Shown here: positions 23,351-31,899 of the stretch, piece by piece
Layout of the letters: each line of letters begins with the position of its first letter
Numbering within the stretch: position 1 is the stretch's first letter
Assembly: GCA_025936205.1 (NCBI GenBank)
Contig: JAICTU010000015.1
Location: forward strand, 1 to 38,360
Direction: 5' to 3'
Length of the DNA stretch: 38,360 nt
Origin: Polyangiaceae bacterium
GTDB lineage: Bacteria > Myxococcota > Polyangia > Polyangiales > Polyangiaceae
Notes under the pieces: generated by a model
What the model was told of the DNA's origin: nothing
Databases searched by the model: none
What the model saw: only the letters and a program-made list of their open reading frames with translations
Program-made: the position numbers and the translations under genes

Positions 23351-23723
23351 ACGCGCTCGCGATGGGCACGTCGCCGTGGCTGGCGCCCTGTTGATTCTCG
23401 CCGGCTGCATGGCGCCCGCAGCCGAGCGCATCTCTTGCCACGATGCTCTTCCGCCCGACCAGGCGAGCTTCAGCTCGTTGACGGCTCTCGTGCTCGATCC
23501 GCTGAAGGGCTGCACGGCCTCCGGGTGCCATGCTGGCGATACGCAACAGCACGGCGTGCGGCTCGATCAACCGGAGCTGATCTACGAGGAGTTCGCGCAG
23601 CACCCGGACGACGTCTATGCGCTGCTCGCCTCCGGGCAGATGCCGGAGGATGGAGTGCGCTGGAGCGAGGACGACCTGCGCTTGTTCCGTAGCTGGTACT
23701 GTGACGGCGCGTTCCCACCGTGA
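23313..23723 (+). CDS. small lipoprotein with CX4CH heme-like motif
   Basis: A 136-residue protein from GTG 23313. GTG 23328 is an alternative with AAGAG a better distance upstream; both overlap the previous gene, implying coupling. The signal peptide ends LLILAGC (lipobox). The mature part has GCTASGCHAGD, a C-x4-CH arrangement instead of the normal CxxCH. Then come GVRLDQPELIYEEF, a GQMPEDG with a possible axial Met, and LFRSWYCDGAFPP. Many secreted myxobacterial and planctomycete proteins carry this cytochrome-like SGCH module, but whether the wider spacing binds heme is not certain. Neighbouring heme and copper genes support a redox role. Confidence 0.75.
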   Translation: MKRNIVPASPSAERARDGHVAVAGALLILAGCMAPAAERISCHDALPPDQASFSSLTALVLDPLKGCTASGCHAGDTQQHGVRLDQPELIYEEFAQHPDDVYALLASGQMPEDGVRWSEDDLRLFRSWYCDGAFPP

Positions 23724-23896
23724 CTGCGGTGGGCCAAAGCTGGCGCGAACTTGCCAGGCGGTGACAAGATGGAGCGCCGGTTTCGCGCTCGCCTGCCACG
23801 CTGGGGCTGAAAGGCCTTCACCCCTGGCGCTGCCCTCGATCAGACTGCTCGGCAAGGCCCTGGCGAAGTGCCGTCGTGGCGTTCTATCTCTGAGTC

Positions 23897-26800
23897 ATGC
23901 GAGAGGTTCGTCCCGGCAGGCCTTTTCCCCGTGGCGCCCACTTCGATGGGCACGGCGTCAACTTTGCAGTCTACTCCAGCGTCGCAAACCGCGTGGAGGT
24001 GTGCATCTTTGCTGGCGACGACCCAGCGCGTGAGCTCGAGCGCTTCGATCTGCAGGAAGGCGTGGGACATGTCTTTCACGGTTACGCGGAAGGCCTGAAA
24101 CCAGGAGCTCTCTACGGTCTGCGGGTGCACGGATCCTATGAGCCCCACCTCGGGCATCGTTGCAACCCGCAGAAGCTGGTGGTCGATCCTTACGCGCGTG
24201 CCATCCACGGTGAGATCGATTGGGCACAGCCGGTCTTTGCCTATGAAGCCGGCGGGGAGGATGCCGACCTGTCTCTGGATCGGCGCGATAGCGCGGCCGG
24301 CGTTCCCAAGGCCGTCGTCGTGGACGAGCGGTTCGACTGGGGGAACGACCGCGCGCCGGAGATCCCCTGGCGCGACACGATCATCTACGAGCTGCACGTG
24401 CGCGGGTTTACCCAGCTGCACCCGGAGATCCCCGAGAACGTGCGCGGCAGCTATGCCGGCCTCGCGCATCCCGCGGCCATCGGACATTTGCAGAGGCTCG
24501 GCGTGACCAGCGTCGAGTTGCTGCCCGTGCACGAGTTCGCGGACGACGGGTTCCTCGCGGATCGCTCGCTCCGCAACTACTGGGGCTACAGTACGCTCGG
24601 CTACTTCGCCCCCGAGCAACGCTACGCGAGCGATGGGCGCCCGGGCGCTCAGGTCGCCGAGTTCAAGGCCATGGTGAAGGCGCTGCACGCGGCAGGGATC
24701 GAGGTCCTGCTGGACGTGGTCTACAACCATACCTGCGAGGGCAACCATCTCGGTCCGACGTTGAGCCTGCGCGGCATCGACAACTCGACGTACTACTGGC
24801 TGATGCCGGAGGCGCGCTACTACCTGGACTTCACCGGCACGGGCAACAGCTTGAACGCTTCACGCCCGGAGACCGCTCGTCTGATCGTCGACTCGCTTCG
24901 CTACTGGGTGAATGAGATGCACGTCGACGGCTTCCGCTTCGACCTCGCCACGACCATCGGTCGCGTCGGTGCCGGCGAGTTCAGCCGGCAGGCGGCCATC
25001 TTTCAGATCATCAACCAGGATCCGGTACTGTCCCGCGTGAAGCTGATCGCGGAGCCCTGGGACTGCGGCACCGGCGGCTATCAGGTCGGCAACTTTCCCG
25101 AGCCGTTTCGCGAGTGGAACGGCAAGTTTCGGGACGCCATGCGGCGCTACTGGAAGGGTGACCAGAACCTCGCGTCGGAGGTGGGCTATCGCCTGAGCGG
25201 GTCTCCCGATTTCTATCAGGGTGGAGGGCGCCAGCCGCAGGCCGCGATCAACTTCATCACTGCGCACGACGGCTTCACGCTCCATGACCTCGTCACCTAC
25301 GGTCACAAGCACAACGAGGCGAACGGCGAGCGCAATCAGGATGGCGCCGATGACAATCAGTCCTGGAACCACGGCTTCGAGGGCGAGACCGACGACGCAG
25401 CCATCGTGGCCCTGCGCGAGCGCCAGAAGCTGAACATGCTCGCCACCCTGCTGCTGTCGCAGGGCGTTCCCATGCTGCTCGGTGGGGACGAGATGGGGCG
25501 GACGCAGCGGGGTAACAACAACGCCTACTGCCAGGATAACGAGCTCTCCTGGTTCGACTGGAAGCTCGATGAGCGACGCAGGAACCTGCTCGAGCAGACC
25601 CGACGCTTGATCGCGCTGCGGCGCAAGCATCCGGTGTTGCGCCATACGCGCTTCTTGACGGGCGACTTCATCTGGCACTCCGAGCTCAAGGATCTCGCGT
25701 GGCTGCGACCAGATGGCGAGGAGATGAGCCCCGAGGATTGGCAGCGGCCCTGGATCGCCTCGATCGGCTTGATGCTGGGCGGCGACGCAATTCGCATGCT
25801 CGACCAGAGCGGGCACCGGGTGGTGGGGGACGGTCTGTTGTTGCTCCTCAACGCCCATCACGAGCCCGTGACGTTCCAGCTGCCGGAGGAGGGCGGCGGC
25901 AAGTGGCTGTTGGAGCTGGACACGGCGGATCCGGCCAAGCCGGCGGACACTTCGTGTTCGGGGCCGTACCAGGTCGGCGGGCGCGCGCTGGCGGTGTTTC
26001 ATCAACCCCTGCCTGCCGAGGTCGCCCGCGAAGCGAAGGCGGCGCCGGCCCGGGTGCTGCGCCGCGAGACGCAGCGCCGTCGTCGTCGCGCCGGGGTGGT
26101 GATGCCGTTGTTCTCGATCCGCTCGCAGTCCGGTTGGGGGCTCGGTGAAATCGCCGACATTCCGCGCTTCGCACGCTGGGCGCAGGCTGCGGGCTTCTCC
26201 GTGCTGCAGTTGTTGCCGGTGAACGAGGTGTCGGGCGCCGATCCCAGCCCGTATGCAGCGCTCTCTGCGTTCGCGCTCGATCCTGTCTATCTCTCCCTGG
26301 ATGCCTGTGAAGACTTCACTGCAGCGGGCGGAAGAGAGGCTCTGTCTCCCGAGCAGCGCGCGCGCCTCGATGCTGCGACCCAGGCCCAGCTGGTCGACTG
26401 GGGTACGGTCCGCGCGCTGAAGCGTGAGGCGTCTGCGCTGGCCTTCGAGCGCTTTCTCCGCGACGAATGGCGCAAGAACAGCGAGCGTGCCGAGCAGCTC
26501 GCCGGGTTCATGAAAACGAACCGCGCCTGGCTCGACGACTACGCCCTGTTCAGCGTGCTGCACGAGCAATTCGGCAAGAGCTGGCTGGAATGGCCTCGCG
26601 ACGTGCGGGATCGGGAGCCGGGCGCCATCGCGCGGGCCCGCGATGAACACGCTGACGAGCTGCTGCGAGCCAAGTGGCTCCAGTGGCAGCTCGATGTGCA
26701 GTGGCGTGGGGCGCGCCGAGAGGCCAGCGCCCTGGGCGTGGAGCTGATGGGCGATCTTCCGTTCATGGTCGGCGTGGACTCCGCCGACGTTTGGTCGAAC

Positions 26801-27676
26801 CGGCAGCTCTTTCGCACTGATCTCCACGTGGGAACACCGCCGGACGATTTCTGTGAGGCGGGCCAGGATTGGGGGCTCCCCGTCTACGACTGGCGGGTGC
26901 TGGAGGACAACGGCTTTGCCTGGCTGAAGGCGCGTGCCATGCGCTCGGGCGAGCTCTTCAGCCTGTATCGCGTCGATCACGCCATCGGCTTCTATCGCAC
27001 CTACTTTCGTTCGTCGGACGGCAAGTCCAGCGGGTTCACACCTGCGGATGAGGCGGCGCAACTGCAACTCGGCGAACGCCTGATGCGGCTGATGACCCGC
27101 TGGGCGGAAGTGATTGCCGAAGATCTCGGGACCGTGCCGCCGTTCTTGCGCCCGTCTCTGGAGAAGCTGGGCGTGGCGGGCTATCGCGTGCTGCGCTGGG
27201 AAAAGGAAGCAGACGAATACCGCGACCCGGCGTCGTGGCCCGCCGTTTCGGTGTGCACCAACGCCACGCACGACACCGATACCACGGCGGAATGGTACGA
27301 TGCCCTCTCGCGCGAAGACCGGGAGCGACTGAAGAAGATCCCGTCGCTCTCCAGCCTGGAGCCGGAGCAGGGCTTTGATGCCGGTGTGCGGGATCTCTTC
27401 TTGCACGCGCTCTATGACGCACCTTCCACGCTCGTGCTGGTCCTGTTTCAGGACGCGCTCGGCACGCGCGATCGCATCAACACGCCGGGCACCGTGGACG
27501 CGGCGAACTGGTCCTATCGCATGGCGATGACGGTCGAGGAGCTCGCGGCCGATCAGGAGACGACGGGACGCCTGGCGCAGCTCGCGAACGACGCCGGTCG
27601 CAGTCCGGTGGTCGCGACTGGAACGGCGGTGACTGAAAATGCCGCAGGGCCCGCGTCGCGGCGCGTGGAGGGTTAG
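23897..27676 (+). CDS. bifunctional glycogen debranching enzyme GlgX / 4-alpha-glucanotransferase MalQ
   Basis: A 1259-residue fusion from ATG 23897. Residues 1 to about 715 are GlgX (GH13_11): a CBM48-like N-terminal domain, DVVYNHTCEG, nucleophile D349 in GFRFDLA, acid E386 in AEPWDCG and D458 in ITAHDGF. About 733-1245 is MalQ (GH77): GDLPFMVGVDSADVWSN, nucleophile D1027 in RVDHAIGFYR, acid E1075 in AEDLGTVPP, D1126 in THDTDTTAEW and NTPGTVDAANWSYRM. A basic linker RRETQRRRRRAG joins them. The enzyme would trim the alpha-1,6 branches of phosphorylase-limited glycogen and transfer the freed maltooligosaccharides. All catalytic carboxylates of both halves are present. It ends in a TTAG overlap with the recQ stop. 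Confidence 0.95.
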   Translation: MREVRPGRPFPRGAHFDGHGVNFAVYSSVANRVEVCIFAGDDPARELERFDLQEGVGHVFHGYAEGLKPGALYGLRVHGSYEPHLGHRCNPQKLVVDPYARAIHGEIDWAQPVFAYEAGGEDADLSLDRRDSAAGVPKAVVVDERFDWGNDRAPEIPWRDTIIYELHVRGFTQLHPEIPENVRGSYAGLAHPAAIGHLQRLGVTSVELLPVHEFADDGFLADRSLRNYWGYSTLGYFAPEQRYASDGRPGAQVAEFKAMVKALHAAGIEVLLDVVYNHTCEGNHLGPTLSLRGIDNSTYYWLMPEARYYLDFTGTGNSLNASRPETARLIVDSLRYWVNEMHVDGFRFDLATTIGRVGAGEFSRQAAIFQIINQDPVLSRVKLIAEPWDCGTGGYQVGNFPEPFREWNGKFRDAMRRYWKGDQNLASEVGYRLSGSPDFYQGGGRQPQAAINFITAHDGFTLHDLVTYGHKHNEANGERNQDGADDNQSWNHGFEGETDDAAIVALRERQKLNMLATLLLSQGVPMLLGGDEMGRTQRGNNNAYCQDNELSWFDWKLDERRRNLLEQTRRLIALRRKHPVLRHTRFLTGDFIWHSELKDLAWLRPDGEEMSPEDWQRPWIASIGLMLGGDAIRMLDQSGHRVVGDGLLLLLNAHHEPVTFQLPEEGGGKWLLELDTADPAKPADTSCSGPYQVGGRALAVFHQPLPAEVAREAKAAPARVLRRETQRRRRRAGVVMPLFSIRSQSGWGLGEIADIPRFARWAQAAGFSVLQLLPVNEVSGADPSPYAALSAFALDPVYLSLDACEDFTAAGGREALSPEQRARLDAATQAQLVDWGTVRALKREASALAFERFLRDEWRKNSERAEQLAGFMKTNRAWLDDYALFSVLHEQFGKSWLEWPRDVRDREPGAIARARDEHADELLRAKWLQWQLDVQWRGARREASALGVELMGDLPFMVGVDSADVWSNRQLFRTDLHVGTPPDDFCEAGQDWGLPVYDWRVLEDNGFAWLKARAMRSGELFSLYRVDHAIGFYRTYFRSSDGKSSGFTPADEAAQLQLGERLMRLMTRWAEVIAEDLGTVPPFLRPSLEKLGVAGYRVLRWEKEADEYRDPASWPAVSVCTNATHDTDTTAEWYDALSREDRERLKKIPSLSSLEPEQGFDAGVRDLFLHALYDAPSTLVLVLFQDALGTRDRINTPGTVDAANWSYRMAMTVEELAADQETTGRLAQLANDAGRSPVVATGTAVTENAAGPASRRVEG

Positions 27677-29151
27677 GTCGGGCCGGGGACAGGCCGCTGG
27701 CAGTTGTCGCAGTGCTGGCAGGGCTCGCCGGCGGGGTCCCCGAAGTATTCTCGCAGATGCTGCATGCGGCAGCGCGTGGTTTGCCCGTAGCGCATCATCA
27801 TGGCGATGCGCTCGCGATCCAGCGCCTGGCGCGCTTCGAAGGTGGCGAGGAATTCCTCGAGCTCGTGCTCGCCGAAGTTGCGACGGAGCGCGATGCCGCG
27901 GCCCGAGCGGCGCAGCAGATCCATGTTTTCGAGCACTGCAACGATCACGCGGGTCCGGCGCGCGGTGGACCCAGTCGATTCGGCGAGTTGCTGTAGGGTC
28001 CGGATCCCAGCTGCGCCGCGCTCCGCGAGCGCGCGAATCACGCCCAGCGCTTCATCGCGCCTGGGGTGCTTGTTGCCGAGAAAGAAGCTGCGGATGCGCT
28101 TGTCTTCCAGGCGATAGAACAGGATCACCCGCGCGGGCAGCCCGTCCCTGCCGGCACGGCCGGCTTCCTGATAGTAGCTCTCGAGCGACTCGGGGAAATT
28201 CCAGTGCACGACGCAGCGAATATCCGGCTTGTCGATGCCCATCCCAAACGCCTGCGTCGCTACCATCAGAGGAACCTCCCCGGACATGAACCGTTCCTGA
28301 GCCCGAGCTCGCTCACTGGCGCGCATCTGGCCGTGATAGCGAGCAACGGACCAGCCCGCCTGTTCCAGCCAGTGATGAAGCTCGTTCACGCGGCGTACGG
28401 TGGCGGCATACACGATGATGGAGCCGGTCGTTTCCGAGAGCAGCGTGAGCAGCTCGTGTTGCTTCTGCTCTTCGTTCACGGTGCGAGCCACTTCCAGCGA
28501 AAGATTGGGGCGCTCAATGCCGCCGTAGACGAGCTCGGGATGCCTCATGCCCAGGCTGCTCTCGATCTCCGCTGCCACCTCCGCCGTGGCTGTGGCGGTG
28601 AGGGCCATGATCGGCGGGCGTCCGAGCGACTCGATCACATGGCGCAGCTCGGCGTAGGCAGGCCGGAAGTCGTGGCCCCATTGGGACACGCAGTGGGCTT
28701 CGTCCACCACGAACAGTGCCACTCCACGCTCTCGCAATGGCTGCACGTGCTCGGGGCTCTGCAGCCGCTCCGGAGTGACCAGCACGATGTCGTGCGCTCC
28801 GTCGCTCAGTGCGGACTCCTGCTCACGGCGTGCGCTCTCCTTCACGGTCGAGTCCAGGCGCGCGGCTTCGATCTCGGCTTGCTGCAGGCGATCGTGCTGG
28901 TCCTGCATCAGCGCGATCAGCGGGGAGACCACGACCACAGCGCCGCCGAGAAGCAGGGAAGGCAGCTGGTAGCACAGGGATTTCCCGGCGCCCGTGGGCA
29001 GAATCCCCAGAGTGTCTCGTCCCCGGAGTGCGTTCGAGATCAGCTCGCGCTGGCCCGGACGAAAATGCTCCACGCCGAAGCGTTGGCGGGCAATTTGCCG
29101 CAGCTCGCTCCAGCTGAATGCGTCGCCTGGCTCTAGGTGGCCCTCCGCCAT
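27673..29151 (-). CDS. recQ: RecQ-family ATP-dependent DNA helicase (short form)
   Basis: A 492-residue SF2 helicase. Motifs: FRPGQ near residue 30, Walker A LPTGAGKS at 51-58, DEAHCVSQWGHDFRP from 150 (including the RecQ aromatic loop), ALTATAT near 185, YHGQM, and QAFGMGIDKPDIR with HWNFPESLESYYQEAGRAGRDG (motifs V/VI). The zinc-binding RecQ-C-terminal Cys set is C461, C478, C481 and C484 (RCRMQHLREYF ... CQHCDNC). It stops right after the zinc site, so the winged-helix and HRDC domains of E. coli RecQ are absent or very short; the order of the zinc ligands relative to the C-terminus is unusual. The stop overlaps the glgX-malQ stop. It follows the operon upstream at 29176 by 25 bases. Confidence 0.92.
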   Translation of the reverse strand: MAEGHLEPGDAFSWSELRQIARQRFGVEHFRPGQRELISNALRGRDTLGILPTGAGKSLCYQLPSLLLGGAVVVVSPLIALMQDQHDRLQQAEIEAARLDSTVKESARREQESALSDGAHDIVLVTPERLQSPEHVQPLRERGVALFVVDEAHCVSQWGHDFRPAYAELRHVIESLGRPPIMALTATATAEVAAEIESSLGMRHPELVYGGIERPNLSLEVARTVNEEQKQHELLTLLSETTGSIIVYAATVRRVNELHHWLEQAGWSVARYHGQMRASERARAQERFMSGEVPLMVATQAFGMGIDKPDIRCVVHWNFPESLESYYQEAGRAGRDGLPARVILFYRLEDKRIRSFFLGNKHPRRDEALGVIRALAERGAAGIRTLQQLAESTGSTARRTRVIVAVLENMDLLRRSGRGIALRRNFGEHELEEFLATFEARQALDRERIAMMMRYGQTTRCRMQHLREYFGDPAGEPCQHCDNCQRPVPGPT

Positions 29152-29175
29152 CAGTATCGATGAGGAATGCAGAAC

Positions 29176-29958
29176 TCATGCCACCAGGGGCTGCTCCGCG
29201 AGCGCACCGGCCCAGCGCCGTGCGCAACCCGTGTAGGCGAGCAGCGTGGAGCCGGTGAAGCGAAAGCGAAAGTCGTCTGGCACGACGCCGGTCAGCACCA
29301 AGCGCCAGAACGCCCGGGACAGGATGACGGGCTGTGAGCCGTGTAGCTCGGTGACCCGCATTTCGTGCTCGGCGCACAGCGCAGCCAGCTCACGGGGTTT
29401 GATGAACAAGCGAAGGACGTGCATGTCCCTCGGGGTGTGTCGAACGAACCACTCCACGCCCTTGATGATCACCAGCCATGCCAGTGGATTTCGGTTGAAA
29501 GTATGAAAGAAGAACGCACCACCGGGTTTCAGCACCCGGGCTACTTCGGCGATGGCGCGTGCCGGTTGTTCCACGTGCTCCAGAAAATCCATCGCGCACA
29601 CCACGTCGAAAGTGCGGTCGGGGAACGGCAGCAGCAGGGCGTCACCGAGCACGTACCGCGCTTTGCCTGTTGCATCATGGCGGGCCGCGACTTCGATGCT
29701 GGAGCGCGACGCATCGAGGCCGGTCACCTCGAACCCGGCACCGGCCAGGTAGTTGCTCAGAAAGCCCGCACCACAACCGACGTCGAGCACCCGGGCTGCG
29801 GTGCCATGCAAGCGCGAGATCCGTTCGACTAGCCACGGATTCCGGAGGCGGGATTCGGCGCGCAGGAGCGCGACCGGGTCGTCCCGGGCGTCGTACCAGC
29901 GATCGCCGAGCTCGTCGTAGATGACGTTGTTGACTTGCTTCGAATGGAGGTTCTCCAT
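29176..29958 (-). CDS. class I SAM-dependent methyltransferase, UbiG-like
   Basis: A 260-residue methyltransferase. The SAM-binding motif VLDVGCGAGFLSNYL is at about residues 57-71. The acidic strand-2 residue is in GLDASRSSI, motif II is DVVCAMDFLEHVEQP, and motif III is LKPGGAFFFHTFNRNP. The tail FIKPRELAALCAEHEMRVTELHG is typical of UbiG-type O-methyltransferases, which methylate phenolic hydroxyls. The N-terminus NNVIYDELGDRWYDARDDPVALLRAE also matches. It is the last gene of an operon with a type III polyketide synthase, so its substrate is inferred to be the polyketide product rather than ubiquinone. Its first 130 bases are overlapped out of frame by the upstream gene. Confidence 0.85.
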   Translation of the reverse strand: MENLHSKQVNNVIYDELGDRWYDARDDPVALLRAESRLRNPWLVERISRLHGTAARVLDVGCGAGFLSNYLAGAGFEVTGLDASRSSIEVAARHDATGKARYVLGDALLLPFPDRTFDVVCAMDFLEHVEQPARAIAEVARVLKPGGAFFFHTFNRNPLAWLVIIKGVEWFVRHTPRDMHVLRLFIKPRELAALCAEHEMRVTELHGSQPVILSRAFWRLVLTGVVPDDFRFRFTGSTLLAYTGCARRWAGALAEQPLVA

Positions 29959-30377
29959 GGGGCATTCCAGTAGAGGGTCTGATAAGCGGCGAAGGCGGCC
30001 GTCGTGCTCGCGCACAGCCAAAGCAGCCCCCGCTCGTGATGAAACCAGAGCCAGGCCCCGGCACCGAGCACGATCGGGTGTAGAATGAAGAGCAGCGCGT
30101 GCAGCCAGTGCTCGAGCGGCGGGCAGTGCTCGGCATGCAGGAGCTCATCCTTGGTCACCAGCAGGCACGAGATGGAACCCAGCGCCGCGTACAGGCGGAG
30201 GTGCCCGAGCCCGGGCTCGAGGCTCAGAGCCAGACACCAGCAGGCCAGCACGCTCAGCGTATCGAGCGGGTGTCCAATTCGCTCCCAGCGCGGCAGGCCG
30301 CGGGCGCGATGAAAATGCAGCTCATCCACCAGCATGCAAAGAGCCTGGAGCGCCAGCGGGAGCAGCGCCCAGATCAA
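29829..30377 (-). CDS. polytopic membrane protein in the type III PKS operon
   Basis: A 182-residue protein. The likely start is TTG 30377, whose last bases overlap the PKS stop (TTGA), which suggests coupling; ATG 30335 is a later option. The first 140 residues carry about four hydrophobic helices (MIWALLPLALQALCMLVDE, HPLDTLSVLACWCLALSLE, LYAALGSISCLLVT, LHALLFILHPIVLGAGAWL). There are conserved-looking charged and His residues between them (DELHFHRARGLPRWERIG, KDELLHAEHCPPLEHWLH), as in metal-binding or desaturase-like membrane proteins. After AAYQTLYWN the last 43 residues become Ser/Thr/Arg-rich and are read over the methyltransferase gene, so this tail may be non-conserved. Function unknown; possibly modification or transport of the lipid product. 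Confidence 0.72.
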   Translation of the reverse strand: MIWALLPLALQALCMLVDELHFHRARGLPRWERIGHPLDTLSVLACWCLALSLEPGLGHLRLYAALGSISCLLVTKDELLHAEHCPPLEHWLHALLFILHPIVLGAGAWLWFHHERGLLWLCASTTAAFAAYQTLYWNAPWRTSIRSKSTTSSTTSSAIAGTTPGTTRSRSCAPNPASGIRG

Positions 30378-31555
30378 TGGCCGGCCACCTTCCGCAACAC
30401 CGCGCCGGAGAGCGTCAGGCCGGGGCCAAAGGCGAGGCTCACCACCAAATCTCCCTCCTTCACCAGCGCGGACCGGGCCATTTGCTGCCAGATGTGCGGC
30501 AGGGTCGCGGAAGACATGTTCCCTCGCTCGCGAAGTACGCGCCGGCTGAAGGCAATCTGCGATTCGCCGAGGCCCAGCGCAGCCGCGAGCTGATCCAGGA
30601 TCCTGGGCCCGCCCGGGTGGATCGCGAAGAACGCAGCCTTGCCGGCTGAGCTGGTCCGGCCGGCCCTGCCCAGGAGCTCGTCCACGAAGGAGGAAATCGA
30701 GCGCGCGATCTTCTCCGGGACGTCACGGGCCAGGACCATCTCCAGGCCGAAGTCGGAACAGGACCAGGCCATGGAATCGGTGGAGTCGGGCGCGATCCAT
30801 TCCGCCTGCGACAGCAGCGCGAGTCCGGGATCGGCTCGCTGCGAGAGCTCATCCGGAAAAACGGAATAGGCGATATGACCGTCGGAAAAGAGGCTCTGAA
30901 TCACCAGCTGCTCGGCTTCATGGCGCAAGGGCTGCAAGTGGAGAGAGCACAACTCGGTGTGGACGATGTCGACGCGGCGGCTGCCGGAGCCCGCGCCACT
31001 GGAGCCAGGGGCCGAGGCGCTGAAGCCGGCTGCGATGTGCAGCGCCGGAAGGGCAGCGTAGCAACCCATGTGATAGGCGTGGGTGACGCGAGTGACGGTG
31101 CCCCAGCCCCTGGCGGAGACGAGCCGTTGTGCCGCGCTCGGGCTGTCGTAGCCCGTGCAAGTAACATGGATGAGCTGCTCCGGCGCCGACTCGACTTCCA
31201 CGAACAGGCGGGTGAGCGCGCGGCTCGCGATGCGGCTGAATGCCTGAGTTCGTGCGCGCATGCCCGCGCCGTGAGAGCAATCGGAGAAGCGATAGATCTC
31301 CATGTCGGTCCAGCAGTCGTGCGCACAATCGTCAATCTCGTGCCCCCTGGACGCGATCTTGTCCTCGCCGCACGCGAAGCGACGGAGCCGCCTGCGCATG
31401 GACTCGAGAAAGGCGGGCTCATCGAAGGGCCGCTCCTGCTCCGCCGCCAGTTGCGCCTCGGCGCGCGTATGGGCGAGCGCGAGCCACTCCAGCGTCTGCG
31501 CCTGCACGGGCCGGTGCGCGGGCAGGAGCGAACGAAAGTCACCGAGCACGATCAT
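30374..31555 (-). CDS. type III polyketide synthase (chalcone/stilbene synthase family)
   Basis: A 393-residue thiolase-fold enzyme from ATG 31555. The catalytic triad of the family is intact: C165 in HMGCYAALPALH, H313 in HPGGPRIL and N346 in RERGNMSSATLPH, at the spacing of chalcone synthase (164/303/336). The GFGPGLT-type loop is seen as FGPGLTLSG. A Gly/Ser-rich insertion (ASAPGSSGAGSGSRR, about 180-194) breaks the canonical sequence just after the Cys-bearing helix. Enzymes of this group condense malonyl-CoA on long acyl-CoA or ACP starters, giving alkyl-resorcinols, alkyl-pyrones or alkyl-quinones. The following membrane protein and UbiG-like methyltransferase would modify a phenolic lipid. 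The product is inferred. Confidence 0.92.
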   Translation of the reverse strand: MIVLGDFRSLLPAHRPVQAQTLEWLALAHTRAEAQLAAEQERPFDEPAFLESMRRRLRRFACGEDKIASRGHEIDDCAHDCWTDMEIYRFSDCSHGAGMRARTQAFSRIASRALTRLFVEVESAPEQLIHVTCTGYDSPSAAQRLVSARGWGTVTRVTHAYHMGCYAALPALHIAAGFSASAPGSSGAGSGSRRVDIVHTELCSLHLQPLRHEAEQLVIQSLFSDGHIAYSVFPDELSQRADPGLALLSQAEWIAPDSTDSMAWSCSDFGLEMVLARDVPEKIARSISSFVDELLGRAGRTSSAGKAAFFAIHPGGPRILDQLAAALGLGESQIAFSRRVLRERGNMSSATLPHIWQQMARSALVKEGDLVVSLAFGPGLTLSGAVLRKVAGH

Positions 31556-31565
31556 GAGACCGCCC

Positions 31566-31832
31566 TCACATGCCCGTGGTGCGTGGATACCAGATGGCGT
31601 CATGCTCCACGGCGAGCGTGCGCTCCACCGTGGCACTCCAGTGGCTGAATGGCTCAGTCAATGGCAACTCTGGCCTGCGCAGTCCCGCGCCGGGTAGGGC
31701 TCCTCTGGGAGCGCAGGGGCGCTCGATCAAGCCGGCCATCTCGGACCAAGTCTGCCGCCAAGAGGTGCGCGCGAGCCAGGCGCCCACCTCGGCCCGACCG
31801 GGGAGCGCCTGACCCGCGAGCACGCGCTCCAT
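31566..31832 (-). CDS. small unrecognised protein at head of the PKS operon
   Basis: An 88-residue reading frame from ATG 31832, ending 10 bases before the PKS start and read in the same direction. The composition is soluble and helical at first (MERVLAGQALPGRAEVGAWL, TSWRQTWSEMAGLIERP), then SHWSATVERTLAVEHDAIWYP. No signal peptide, transmembrane helix or known motif is visible. Its fixed position just ahead of the PKS and the lack of any competing reading frame with better coding character support it being real. It could also be the remnant of a longer gene. I do not recognise a family. Confidence 0.45.
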   Translation of the reverse strand: MERVLAGQALPGRAEVGAWLARTSWRQTWSEMAGLIERPCAPRGALPGAGLRRPELPLTEPFSHWSATVERTLAVEHDAIWYPRTTGM

Positions 31833-31899
31833 GGCAGCGACGCGCCCATCTGGCTCGCACGTCCGCGGCGGGCTCGCTGGTGGAGGGAGGTATCACGGT

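Noticed and set aside
23724..23896. A gene between the small lipoprotein and GlgX-MalQ
   Set aside because: Frames crossing this gap are short, Arg-rich and continue as shadows of the GlgX gene; no start with a ribosome site was seen.
24860..27406. An 848-codon leftward frame opposite the GlgX-MalQ gene
   Set aside because: Opposite a gene with every catalytic residue of two enzyme families in place; the antisense frame shows no domain.
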